Shown in pieces: positions 1 through 9,838 of a DNA stretch of 64,000 bases. The stretch covers positions 29,509,058 through 29,573,057 of the forward strand of contig CM047426.1 in assembly GCA_026168455.1 (NCBI GenBank), written 5' to 3'. The notes beneath the pieces were generated by a model. The model saw only the letters and a program-made list of their open reading frames with translations. It searched no databases and was not told the origin of the DNA. The translations under genes and the position numbers were made by a program. This DNA comes from Theocolax elegans (Eukaryota > Arthropoda > Insecta > Hymenoptera > Cerocephalidae). Within the stretch, counting starts at the first letter, position 1, and every line of letters begins with the position of its first letter.

Positions 1-517
1 AATTTAATATGTCGTTATTAATTTAAGTGTATTTTGAGTAAGTTTGAGTAATTTGAGCACGAAAATTTTAAATGAAACTGTAGAATATGATTTTTTGGCT
101 CAAATAAAGTCCTTATGTCTTAGAGTTATGTTCTATTGGTTCTGGAGGTAAGGATATTCGACTTTTTTTAAAAAAATCTAGGTAAAAGATTTTTCCGTCA
201 ATTGAAATGACTTCAGATTTATTCAACGTACAAACCTTGCACATTAATTGTTAGTTTTCACAAATTCGCTCCATTACCTAAATTATTCATTAAAGATAAC
301 ATTGAATACTTAAATATGTGTATGTGTAAAATTTAATTGTGTAATTTGCAAAGGTGTATGCGTGTGTAAATAGAATCTATCATTACTTTACAGACTCACA
401 TCACTAAAATATACTACTTTTATTTAATTCTACAACATTTACATAAAAGCTAGGTATATACAACTTTTTTAAACAGTATGTATTAAATTAAATTTATTAT
501 TATTGAAATTAACTTAC
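1..517. other. AT-rich flank, probably FAS pseudogene intron
   Basis: No coding frame is recognisable here. On the minus strand this stretch follows a good splice donor (GTAAGT, 512-517) at the end of the ketoreductase-like exon, so it is probably the next intron of the FAS-derived locus. The acyl carrier and thioesterase parts expected further on are not visible before the window edge. Confidence 0.4.
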
Positions 518-2290
518 TGAATTAGCCATTCCATAATTTGATTGTCCCGCATTTCCTCTACCGGAAAATATTGATGAGAATATAACAAAATCAACATAAT
601 TTTCTTGATAAGAAATCTGAATTTTTTGCTGCCCAGGCCTTTGTTCGTAATAAGAGTTCAAATGACTCTGATGGTTCATTTTCCCACAATGCATCTTTTA
701 ATGACACGGCTAAATGGAATATACTGCTTATCGGTGCTATAGAAGCTACAATATCTATAAATGTTTACATTCTTCAAAATTTGAAGCATCCTTGCAGGAA
801 ATTACAATTACATTAACACCGTATCTTTTCCAGGTTGTTATTCACAGTTGTTGATAGCCATATTTAACTCCATATCAATATGTAAGTATCAAGTTTTTGG
901 CGCCTCGTAAAACCAACCAATCCGCTAGTGTTAGAATAATCAAATAATCAGCTTTCTGTTCAATTTAATGTAATATTTATGCAAAACTATTACCTAATTG
1001 AAATCCAAAGCCTTCGAGACCACTAGTAATTATATACTAGTACATTTTTATAAACATTCTTTTTCTTTACTAATGCTAATAATAACTTTACCAATGTGCT
1101 TGCCTACCGCCATAAATCGAAAAGTATCTACTACATTGTCTTTTATTATTATTATTATTATTACATTTCATGAATAATCAGGAATAAAAAATTTTTACTT
1201 AACTTTAAACCTATTAAACCTATTAAACTATTAAACCTTAACTTCTCTTCTTCAGATTTTTTGAAAAGATTATCTAGCATAACCCCTTTAAAACTGATCT
1301 CTTGCAAAAATGTTTCAGTACCTATTGGAGTATCTACAATCAAATCAAACTTTCTAATTTCTAGAAAACATCCACTTTTTGCTAAACAAGAAATCAAAAC
1401 TTACAATTTTTCTTCGACAAGATTATTTAGAATAATATGAACACCCTTTCCGTTAGTTTTTTGTATCATTTGCGCGAAACTAGTATCACAGTAACAACGA
1501 ATATAATTATGTTTTATTTGTGGATAATGTTCAAGTATAAATTATATTTTTTCAGGTGTCCCAACACTGGTAAAAATTTCACATCCTTCGTAAAGTGCCA
1601 AATTAATAGCAGCTTGACCCACACCTCCGGATCCAGCATGGATTAATACTGAATCAGTATTTTCCATATTACCTGAAGAAAAAGAAAATACGCGTAATAA
1701 AACATATACATTACTAGTAATAATCACGAAATTTCACCAAATATATGTATAATGCAAATAGGTTGTACTCTATGCACATAGTCTGGTATTCCCATCTTCA
1801 AATGTCCTTTTCTCAGAAATTTCCCAAGTAAGGTTTGGATCGGCAATGCAGAAATTTGTTAATGCGTAGTTTTCAGTTATACCCATAACTCGTTTACCTA
1901 ATGCATTAATACCACAGTATTCCATGTCGATAGCATTATCTCGCAAAGATACCTTACCTATTTTAATATTATTATTAACTTTTCCAGTAGTTAACATGAC
2001 ATCTCTGTGAATTGGAAGATTTTAAATGTAGATAATATTCTTAAAATTTAATAAATAATATTGTAACATTGTATAAATAAATTAAATACTTGAAATTTAA
2101 CGGAGAATAAATAACGTGAACAAGATTATCGTTTTTCACGTCAGGTTGAATTGGTTCTCCAACCCATCTTAGCGAACTTAAATCAACCCTGACTAACTCT
2201 TTTACTAAAGCATGGTAAACTGGTTTAGGTTCAACTAATGGCAATGGTAAATATGAGTAACTTTCCCAGCCATATTTTTGTAAAACATTA

Positions 2291-3591
2291 GGGGAAGTCC
2301 GTACTTGATAGCTCTACAAAATCGCCACTCGAAAATTTGCAAGCAGAATTGGCACTGCCTTCAGATAGGCTGAGTTCATATTCGACAATAATTATGGACA
2401 CTTAAAGAATATAAAGTTAATTAAGTACGAATCAATGCTCAGATGCCGAAGTCGTTTCGTACTTCCCGCGTAAAAGTGAGAAAGTTTGGGCCAAACTTCG
2501 CCCAAGTTTATGTTTGTATAAACTTGGGGCAAGTTTAGGCAATGAGACTATGCCAAACTTGACAACTCACGCATTCCAAGTTTGGGAGAAGTTTGCAAAA
2601 GTTATGCCAAACTTCCTACAAAGTTCTTATAAATTATTTTGTTATTGGCTGAAATATGGGACAGATTTGTCCAAAGTATGGCGCAAGTGTAGGATTACTT
2701 TTGATACACTTTATTTTTAGGTTATATTTATTATAATATTTGAAAAGAAAAGAAATTAAAAATAATTTAATATTATCCGATTTACACCTGAAAGAAAATT
2801 CATACATATTTTTCCAAAAGATTCCAAGGTCCTCGGTGAATTTCATCCTCTTCATCTAAGTCGTCGCAGCACGTCATTTCATGTCGACGTTGAGGGTTAG
2901 ACTGATACATCGGCGTCAAGAAAAATTTCATAGTGACCAATAAACAAGAAGTCATTTGTTTGCTGATCGTCAAACAAATTTTACAAACGTCCCCTTAGTA
3001 ACCAGCAATCTGAATTTTCTGTCAGGTGTAAATCGGGTAATATTAAATTGTTTTTAATTTCTTTTCTTTTCAAATTTAATAATTAATATAACCTAATTCA
3101 AGTGTAGCAAAAGTAATCCTACACTTGCGCCATACATTGGACAAATTTGTCCCATATTTCAGCCAATAACAAAATAATTTATAAGAACTTTGTAGGAAGT
3201 TTGGCATAACTTTTGCAAACTTCTCCCAAACTTGGAATGCGTGAGATGTCAAGTTTGGCATAGTCTCATTGCCTAAACTTGCCCCAAGTTTATACAAACA
3301 TAAACTTGGGCGAAGTTTGGCCCAAACTTTTTCATTTTTACGCGGGTTATCACTATTCGTCGAAAATACTGATTTTTGATCAGCTAAGCAATATGTAATC
3401 AATCATTACATCAATAGCTATAACACTTAACTCTGATTTTATGTGGTAAAAACTCTATTTTCTTTAAATGTCCATAATTATTGATATACTGACATATTCA
3501 TAATATGAATTCAACCAGTCTGACGGCAGCGCCACTTCTGCTCGCAAATTTTCGGGGGGAGGATCTATGAAGCTATCGGTACGGACTCCTC
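2291..3591. mobile_element. PIF/Harbinger-type foldback MITE in a FAS exon
   Basis: The outer arms 2291-2415 and 3466-3591 are inverted copies, diverged but clear, sharing AGTCCGTAC near each tip and the GAAAATTTGC / AATAATTATGGACA segments. The element is flanked by TTA (2288-2290 and 3592-3594), the 3-bp duplication type of PIF/Harbinger transposons. Removing the element and one TTA rejoins the FAS reading frame on the minus strand (LIF-N-VLQ), which supports the boundaries strongly. There is no transposase frame, so it is non-autonomous. A second, nested inverted repeat fills the middle. Confidence 0.8.
2465..3346. repeat. Nested long hairpin element, arms about 336 bp
   Basis: The left arm (2465 to about 2800) and right arm (about 3011 to 3346) are close inverted copies starting CCCGCGTAAAA at both tips, around a loop of about 210 bp. 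The outer MITE arms are not symmetric just outside these tips, so this looks like a separate element inserted in the larger one. A short TT on both sides may be its target duplication but is too short to rely on. Short frames of 68 to 108 codons in the arms are mirror images of each other and are not genes. Confidence 0.7.
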
Positions 3592-3898
3592 TTAAATATC
3601 AAATTTTTTTTCAGTTGTTTTACATATAATTCATTGTTTAATGAAAATTTAAGTTCTTCTGGCGATCTTGAATTAAAATTCCTCTAATCATATATAAATA
3701 TGATATGTCATTTATATATGACATATTATATAAATATGAGCTATAGATTGTCTGAACTACTATTTTCAAACTCTTCTTCACCAACAAAAATAACCTTCGT
3801 TGATTCATATGATTCAACCAACAATCGAACTCCCTATTATGTAGGTACAAAACTAATTCTACTATTGAATTGTTTAGTGTTTTTTATTAGAATAAACA

Positions 3899-4314
3899 CC
3901 GACACGGTGGCGTACGATCACGAAAGTTATAGCAGCACTGAGTGGGGTTGGCACTTGGATGGGTGACACCATTCTTGTGCGGCTTTCGGGATCGGTTAGG
4001 TGTTTTTCCAAAATTCACAACGTGAGCGGAAGGTGTGGAAATTTCGGTTTCGGTGTTTTGGGCCTACGAAAGGTGACCTAAACATCTAAACAGAATGTTT
4101 CAATACACCGGCCGTCTCGGGGAAGGTTTTCCTACAAGGTTTTCCCTTCCTCACGGGCATAACCCCGGGCGAATGCGAGACGGTGGGGACCGGGATGGGA
4201 AAAATTGGAATGTTTTCACCCCCACACATAGGTGGTAGAGGTGTCCCTGTAAAAACCCGTTTAATGGGTATACGGGGTGATGAGCAAATATAATAAAAAA
4301 AATAATAAAAAAAA
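3899..4314 (+). mobile_element. 5S rRNA-derived SINE (SINE3-like)
   Basis: A 416-bp insert is flanked by a perfect 14-bp direct repeat (TATTAGAATAAACA at 3885-3898 and 4315-4328), the mark of target-primed reverse transcription. The head resembles 5S rRNA: GATCACGAAAG, an A-box-like AGTTATAGCAGC (3925-3936) and a C-box-like TTGGATGGGTGACAC (3955-3969), which together form the internal RNA polymerase III promoter in 5S genes. The body (about 3990-4280) is not rRNA-like, and the tail is A-rich (about 4284-4314). It lies in the intron after the MT-like exon of the FAS pseudogene, in the opposite orientation. The perfect duplication implies a young insertion. Confidence 0.85.
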
Positions 4315-4646
4315 TATTAGAATAAACATTTCAGTTCCTGATAGTTTTTCTAAGACTATATGTAGTCATGACTTACTGCTAGACTAGTAAAATTTTTAGT
4401 TGTTTTCACATTTTCTCGGGCTAATATAAAACCTCCCGTACTTAATGTTTGGATTAATAATAATAATGTATCCTCACAATTATTTGTTAGTAGATTGTAA
4501 CCGATAGTTAAAAGAGCCCTTGCGTCACAGAAATTTTTATTTAAATCTTGTGTGATAGTGTCTTTTGGCAATTCATAATGTAATATTGCATCCGTACATA
4601 ACAATATATAATTTAATAAATAAATTTGTGTATTAATTTTAAGGTA

Positions 4647-5165
4647 GCTCTATAGTTACACGAATGTTCTAAAAATTGTTTAATAGTAAATGAAATAGTT
4701 AAATTAAACTTTTCTTAACGTACCAGCAAAATTTCAATACCAGTTATCGTGTAATTTTTTCCGTAAAATTGATTCAAAATTTACTGTTTTAACATAAGCT
4801 CATACGTCAGTACTCTTTCGATGCCGTTGAAACTAAGTTATTTTAGTTGATAACGAACCACCATCGGTATGAAAAACATTTAATCATATTTTAATATATA
4901 CTATTAAGAAATACAAAAATATATAGGGGTTATTGTGTAAAATTTTTATTTATCCTTATTTAAGGTTAAATGTTTAAAATTAATGAGGGTAACCTTTACT
5001 TACAAATTTTTATTCACAAAAATTTAAATAAAACAAATTATTTATTGTAGCAAAAGTCGTTAAAATATTTTAAAATAAAGTTTAGTTACTAAAAATTACA
5101 TTTTAAATGTGTTGAATAAAAAATTTTGGCTAATCTCTCAGTTGACTAGTAAGTAACTATAGAGC
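4647..5165. mobile_element. TA-flanked MITE, 519 bp
   Basis: Short terminal inverted repeats GCTCTATAGTTAC (4647-4659 and, reversed, 5153-5165) are bordered by TA (4645-4646, 5166-5167). The interior is very AT-rich with no frame. The TA duplication and lack of a transposase suggest a Tc1/mariner-type MITE. The short repeats keep confidence moderate. It sits just upstream (minus strand) of the first recognisable FAS segment. Confidence 0.55.
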
Positions 5166-5181
5166 TACATTAAAGAAGGAT

Positions 5182-5346
5182 TTATAACATTTTAGCGGCA
5201 TATAAATAAAAACCTGTTTCTTCCATTTCTACCGTAATTCGTAATTTGCACCCTCTTTTAAAATTTGCGTTTTGATTCACAATTATATCCAATTTAACTT
5301 TCCCGTTAGTTACGGAGCCCACATATATATTTCGATTATTGTATTT
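5182..5346 (-). other. Short open frame, possible decayed exon
   Basis: A 54-codon stop-bounded frame with no good start reads VTNGKVKLDIIVNQ early and ends TGFYLYAAKML. The strand, position (upstream of the FAS MT-like exon) and amphipathic beta-type pattern would fit another piece of the FAS locus, but I cannot match it to a specific domain. It could be chance in AT-rich DNA. Confidence 0.2.
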
Positions 5347-5656
5347 TTAACTCATTTATATCATGTGGATATTTGGAAAAGTGTATGTTGTTATACTTGA
5401 TTAATATTTATTTTACCTTTAAACAATTTTGCATCTGTATTTAAAACATTACATTAAATTTTAGATCTGTTATTATTATTTACTTCAAATTTAAAATTTT
5501 CATTTGTTTTATCAGTAATCAGTAAACTAATACACATTCTTTTAAGTTATATTCACAACATGTTTTTACGCACGGAAAAAATACATATTATTATATTAAA
5601 TATATATTATGTATACTTGAAAAATCATAAATTTGAAATTTATATATATTACATAA

Positions 5657-5702
5657 ATATTCCGCCACCGCCGAGTCTAAGATTATAGGATTGGAGGCTA
5701 CC

Positions 5703-5774
<72 letters not shown>

Positions 5775-5814
5775 GTGGTTCTCTGTGAAATCGATGATGA
5801 AAAAAATTAATATT
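5657..5814. repeat. Repeat X, left part of outer copy
   Basis: A 50-bp core (5657-5707, GCCACCGCCGAGTCTAAG inside) is followed by a (TA)33 tract (5706-5772) and then GGGTGGTTCTCTGTGA (5773-5788). The same order occurs at 7379-7460. The copy stops at 5814, where the Penelope-like element begins, and resumes at 9933. Confidence 0.7.
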
Positions 5815-5877
5815 ATTAAAAGGAATCGATGTCGAGGGTCAGTTTTTTAAATAAATAAACACTATTTATTTAAATTT

Positions 5878-5920
5878 AGTTGTACAACGTTTCGTCTGCG
5901 TGGTTTGCAGACCTCTTCAG
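5878..5920 (-). ncRNA. Hammerhead-like ribozyme motif, native arm
   Basis: Mirror copy of the motif at 9796-9838, here on the coding strand of the element, about 275 bp after the endonuclease stop codon. The same core bases and 6-bp stem II are present. See the plus-strand copy for details and doubts. Confidence 0.35.
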
Positions 5921-6193
5921 GTACTATAAATTTATTGAGCACAAAATAACAATTTTAATAATTACAAATTAACGGACGAAATATTGAATAAATTAACGGA
6001 AGAAAATATTACCATTGATACACTGAAACGTAGATGTAATAAGCCCAGAAAGGCGTCGTCGAATAACAAGAGTATGCGAAATCGAGCGAATTTATACAAA
6101 ACAAAACAAGTGTCTGCGAGTATATGTGTATGTATGTTTACAAATTAAAAGTCAATTTCTTAGAAATACTCGGATATAAATAGTCTCTTTAAA

Positions 6194-6604
6194 TCACATC
6201 ATAATACTTTTATATTGTCGGTTTAAATATTGTACGTCTTCTTTTCTATTGATAGTCGAATTATAATAATTAATGTGTAACATTTCTGAAATAATTCGTT
6301 TTTTGTAGGATGACTCTCTATCTAATATTTTTACATTGTTCCAATCGAACTCATGATCCGCATTTTTAACAATATGTGCAGTAACAACAGCTTCCGGATT
6401 TTTATTTTTCTGGTGTTCTTTAATTCTGTTTTTTAGGCAGCGTTTAGTTTCTCCGATGTAAGTTGCCGGGCATTTTTTACAATTAAATTTGTATACTACC
6501 CCTGTCATATCCCATTTTTCAGTTGAGTCTTTGCCTAATTTTATTATATTATTAAATTTGTGATTAATTAATGGAATTGTGTTAATGTTAAATTTTTTTA
6601 ACAT
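6194..6604 (-). CDS. GIY-YIG endonuclease C-terminal part of Penelope-like element
   Basis: The 136-residue frame is the tail of the element polyprotein, not a separate gene. VYKFNCKKCPATYIGETKRCLKNRIKEH (residues about 37-64) contains the GIY-YIG-type core: the Y of VYK, YIGET, and the Arg and His positions of the catalytic helix. CKKC is the paired cysteine typical of Penelope-like endonucleases. The domain nicks target DNA to prime reverse transcription. The upstream frame is continuous with RT remnants only through frameshifts, so no full protein can be made. An exact second copy lies at 9112-9522. Confidence 0.85.
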   Translation of the reverse strand: MLKKFNINTIPLINHKFNNIIKLGKDSTEKWDMTGVVYKFNCKKCPATYIGETKRCLKNRIKEHQKNKNPEAVVTAHIVKNADHEFDWNNVKILDRESSYKKRIISEMLHINYYNSTINRKEDVQYLNRQYKSIMM

Positions 6605-6694
6605 GTTTGAACATTTATTAAAAAACTCTTGATTATAAGGTAATGATATAGTGCAAATTGGAAGCTGTTTTCTTGTTTCGCTTGTGCCTGTGAA

Positions 6695-7208
6695 TTTAAT
6701 TTACGTAGTCTGTTTTTAATTGCCAAATTCGTGAAATTATCGGGATAGTTATTCGTTTTTAATAAGTTTCTAACAATCATTATATTTTGTTTGTGAAATT
6801 GTTGATGAGATAAGATAATTGCTCTAAATTATAATTATGTTTCGTTTTTGTTGAATAGTATGATTTGATTCAAAATTTAGTATACGATTAGAATTTGTTG
6901 ATTTTTTAAACCAATTGGTTATAATTTTATTGGTCAGTTTAATCAATGTAAGATCCAAAAAATTTAATGCAGTTATTTTCTTCCATTTCATGTGTAAATT
7001 TTAAATATTACTGTAGTTGTTGAAAAACTTGTAAAACCGTATTATGTGTTCTTTTTGTATAAATAAAAGTATGTCATCTACGTATCGATAGTAAATTAAT
7101 GGGGAACAATTGTGTTTCTCTTTTAATTCTTTAAGGCAATGAGTCTCTAAATCGTCCATTACTAAATCAGCAAAATAATGGTGATATAGGAGAGCCTTGG
7201 AGAACCGA
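6695..7208 (-). pseudogene. Penelope-like RT C-terminal half, frameshifted
   Basis: On the minus strand, GSPISPLF and ADLVMDDLETHC flank a one-base frameshift near 7165, followed by IYYRYVDDILLFIQ. The YVDD (7073-7084) is the metal-binding RT active site. A second small shift lies just before GSPIS. The block then runs to the endonuclease arm with further stops. Upstream it ends abruptly at repeat X (about 7209). Confidence 0.8.
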
Positions 7209-8186
7209 ATAAAGTGCTAAAATGTCAACTTTGACTCTCTGTAACTTAAAATAATGGCCCAGAAAAAATCTGAAAAATTCAGGAGAACTACTGGATACTT
7301 TTAAAACATATTCCCACAGTTATGCAATATTATTTTTTAATCTTCGATGTCACAGATAAGAACCACCCATATATTCATAATATTCCGCCACCGCCGAGTC
7401 TAAGATTATGGGATTGGAGGCTACCCTTTATATATATATATGGGTGGTTCTCTGTGACATGAGATGAAAAAAATAAATATTGCTATAACTGTGGGAATAT
7501 GTTTAGAGGTATCCAGTAGTTCTCCTGAATTTTTTCAGATTTTTTCTGGGCCATTATTTTAAGTTACAGAGAGTCAAAGTTGACATTTTAGCACTTTTTG
7601 CATTAATGCCCATTTTTATGAATTTTAGCTCCCAAGGGATGCATTTTTCACTAAAAACATAAGTATGCTTTTTTTGTAAAATTTTCCGAACTTTTCATTA
7701 AAATACTTTTAAAGACTAAATGTATGCTGTCACCTCTTGTAAGCCATTTAAACCTTAAATAGTGAAAATCAGCAATTCTGCTCCGGACTCTGGTAACCTA
7801 ATACTGTCTAAAAAATGTCTTTTATAGTCAGAAACTGCCTAAAAATTTCCAGAGTGGGTCTAAATCATTAAGATTACTTATGGTCAAAAGATCCGGGAAA
7901 AGTGCCCGAAATATTAATAGAAATGTATATTTGTTGCCTATAAGATGAATCTATTAGCATGATCATTGCAAAAAAATTTGTGCACTTACCTTGGAGTGGT
8001 AGAAAAGTATCTTCACTTGTTTCAGTATCCATCTAATCCCCTGTAAGCTGCTAAAAATACAAATATTATTATACAAATGTAAAAAAGTTAATTTTTAAAC
8101 ATTTATAATGCTGATTTTAGTGTTTACATCCCTTACAAAATTATAATACTAATCTGAAGGATTACTATAATATATAAACATCATTA
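7209..8186. repeat. Repeat X, inner copy inside the Penelope-like element
   Basis: The left part is a palindrome: arm 7209-7368 and arm 7437-7600 surround a core (7379-7431) that matches 5657-5707. The sequence from 7480 to about 8180 is a diverged direct copy of 9946-10600. There is no coding frame. The copy replaces or displaces the central RT blocks, so its arrival came with a deletion. Exact ends and any target duplication are not clear. Confidence 0.7.
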
Positions 8187-9065
8187 TTACAATAACGAAT
8201 ATAACGTATTATTTTGGAACTTTATATTTTTAAGTTCATTATATACAATTTTGGCTAAATAATAAGTTGGAGAATTCACGGTAGAAATTATTGGTCTAAG
8301 TGGAACATTATTTTTGTGTATTTTAGGTAATCCATAAGCTTTAGCTAAATTAGTATTAGTTTGAGTTAACTGATTATTATGAAATTCCTTATAGAGATAT
8401 TTATTATCATTAAGATTTTTTAACATAGAATGAACTTCTAACTGTAGTTTCCTGAGTGGATTCTTTTTTAAGATTGTATATGTATTAGTATCATTCAGTA
8501 AATCATTCATTTTTTGGAAATATTCAGTTTTGTTTAAACATACTGTTACATTACCTTTGTCTGCATTAGTAAAAAATATGTCTGGATTATCCTTTAAGAA
8601 AATTTTTGTAGCTTTTAAATTGTCTGTAAATTCACGTTCTTTAACCGATAAATGAGTTTGTTTTTTTGTAACAAATTTAATGCTTTCAACAACAATGTCT
8701 CTTATCTCATTTTTTGATTCTGTATTAATTTCTATTTTATCCAAACTGTGTTCTACATTTTTTATAGTTGAAATAATATCACTATTGGAAAATTGTGATA
8801 ATGTATTAAATTTTGGACCAAGCGAAACAATTTTTACTACATTATCTGGAATTTCTGTCGTAGTTAAATTTCTAATCCATTCATGTTTACTGTTATCATA
8901 TTCCGAAGACTTTTTAATTTTAATTAATTTATACAATTTATTCTCGTGAATTTTAGTGATGCTATTGTAAATTCTTAAACTTTTTTCTTCGGTAAATTGA
9001 AAAAAACGGTCTAAAATATTTTTCACAGGCACAAGCGAAACAAGAAAACAGCTTCCAATTTGCAC
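8187..9065 (-). pseudogene. Penelope-like RT N-terminal half, truncated
   Basis: This is a 292-codon frame. The first 15 or so residues are antisense of the inverted arm and do not belong. From about 9021 the native protein reads through a charged linker into the early RT motifs: NADKGNVTVCLNKTEY (residues about 169-184), then AYGLPKIHKNNVPLRPIIS (about 244-262), the typical Penelope-like Lys-Ile-His-Lys and Arg-Pro-Ile signature. It stops where repeat X begins, before the catalytic palm. Confidence 0.85.
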
Positions 9066-9111
9066 TATATCATTACCTTATAATCAAGAGTTTTTTAATA
9101 AATGTTCAAAC

Positions 9112-9522
9112 ATGTTAAAAAAATTTAACATTAACACAATTCCATTAATTAATCACAAATTTAATAATATAATAAAATTAGGCAAAGACTCAACTGAAAA
9201 ATGGGATATGACAGGGGTAGTATACAAATTTAATTGTAAAAAATGCCCGGCAACTTACATCGGAGAAACTAAACGCTGCCTAAAAAACAGAATTAAAGAA
9301 CACCAGAAAAATAAAAATCCGGAAGCTGTTGTTACTGCACATATTGTTAAAAATGCGGATCATGAGTTCGATTGGAACAATGTAAAAATATTAGATAGAG
9401 AGTCATCCTACAAAAAACGAATTATTTCAGAAATGTTACACATTAATTATTATAATTCGACTATCAATAGAAAAGAAGACGTACAATATTTAAACCGACA
9501 ATATAAAAGTATTATGATGTGA
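9112..9522 (+). CDS. GIY-YIG endonuclease frame, inverted duplicate
   Basis: This frame encodes the same 136 residues as 6194-6604 on the other strand. It has no RT frame upstream on the plus strand, so it is a passenger of the inverted terminal repeat. The lack of any difference between copies indicates recent formation or gene conversion. Confidence 0.85.
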   Translation: MLKKFNINTIPLINHKFNNIIKLGKDSTEKWDMTGVVYKFNCKKCPATYIGETKRCLKNRIKEHQKNKNPEAVVTAHIVKNADHEFDWNNVKILDRESSYKKRIISEMLHINYYNSTINRKEDVQYLNRQYKSIMM

Positions 9523-9795
9523 TTTAAAGAGACTATTTATATCCGAGTATTTCTAAGAAATTGACTTTTAATTTGTAAACATACATACACATATACTCGC
9601 AGACACTTGTTTTGTTTTGTATAAATTCGCTCGATTTCGCATACTCTTGTTATTCGACGACGCCTTTCTGGGCTTATTACATCTACGTTTCAGTGTATCA
9701 ATGGTAATATTTTCTTCCGTTAATTTATTCAATATTTCGTCCGTTAATTTGTAATTATTAAAATTGTTATTTTGTGCTCAATAAATTTATAGTAC

Positions 9796-9838
9796 CTGAA
9801 GAGGTCTGCAAACCACGCAGACGAAACGTTGTACAACT
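9796..9838 (+). ncRNA. Hammerhead-like ribozyme motif in Penelope-like end
   Basis: The core CTGAAGA (9796-9802) fits the CUGANGA consensus. A perfect 6-bp stem II follows (GTCTGC 9804-9809 with GCAGAC 9817-9822, loop 9810-9816), then GAAA (9823-9826). GTT/AAC (9828-9830, 9835-9837) with a GTAC loop could be a short stem III ending in UA as cleavage site. Penelope-like elements are known to carry hammerhead ribozymes. Against it: one extra G (9803) sits between core and stem II, C9827 is unpaired, and I see no neat stem I. It may be a degenerate or tandem-dependent form. Confidence 0.4.

Larger units (their letters stand above)
518..4604 (-). pseudogene. Fatty acid synthase fragment, degenerate, intron-retaining
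   Basis: Family role: animal type I fatty acid synthase builds long-chain fatty acids from malonyl-CoA in the cytosol, with domains in the order KS-AT-DH-MT-ER-KR-ACP-TE. Seen on the minus strand in that order: an MT-like segment (4604-4377, ending at a GTAAGT donor); a linker exon from 3833 (GEEEFENSSSDNL, then a stop); ER start (2290-2090, 2004-1770, with PLNFKDVML formed across an 85-bp GT-AG intron at 2005-2089); the ER nucleotide-binding motif [12 protein letters not shown] (about 1660); ER end (1397-1161); and the KR motif GRGNAGQSNYGMANS (about 520-565). Damage: an in-frame TAG near 1776, a stop after VGTPEK near 1542, frameshifts in the linker (about 3670 and 3730), a MITE inside the linker/ER exon, and no visible KS, AT or DH part. 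Retained introns mean a duplicated or decayed gene, not a processed copy. The family assignment is strong. Whether any part is still expressed is unknown. Confidence 0.85.
5812..6694 (-). repeat. Penelope-like terminal repeat, native 3' arm
   Basis: This 883-bp segment is mirrored at 9022-9904. Paired coordinates always add to 15716, so there is no insertion or deletion between the arms, and every segment compared is identical. It carries the endonuclease frame and the 3' untranslated region. Penelope-like elements are known for partial copies of themselves at the ends (pseudo-LTRs), in direct or inverted order. Confidence 0.9.

Noticed and set aside
2514..3402. Mirror frames of 68 and 108 codons
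   Set aside because: They are the two arms of the nested hairpin read in opposite directions.
8680..8949. 89-codon plus-strand frame
   Set aside because: Antisense shadow of the Penelope-like RT frame.
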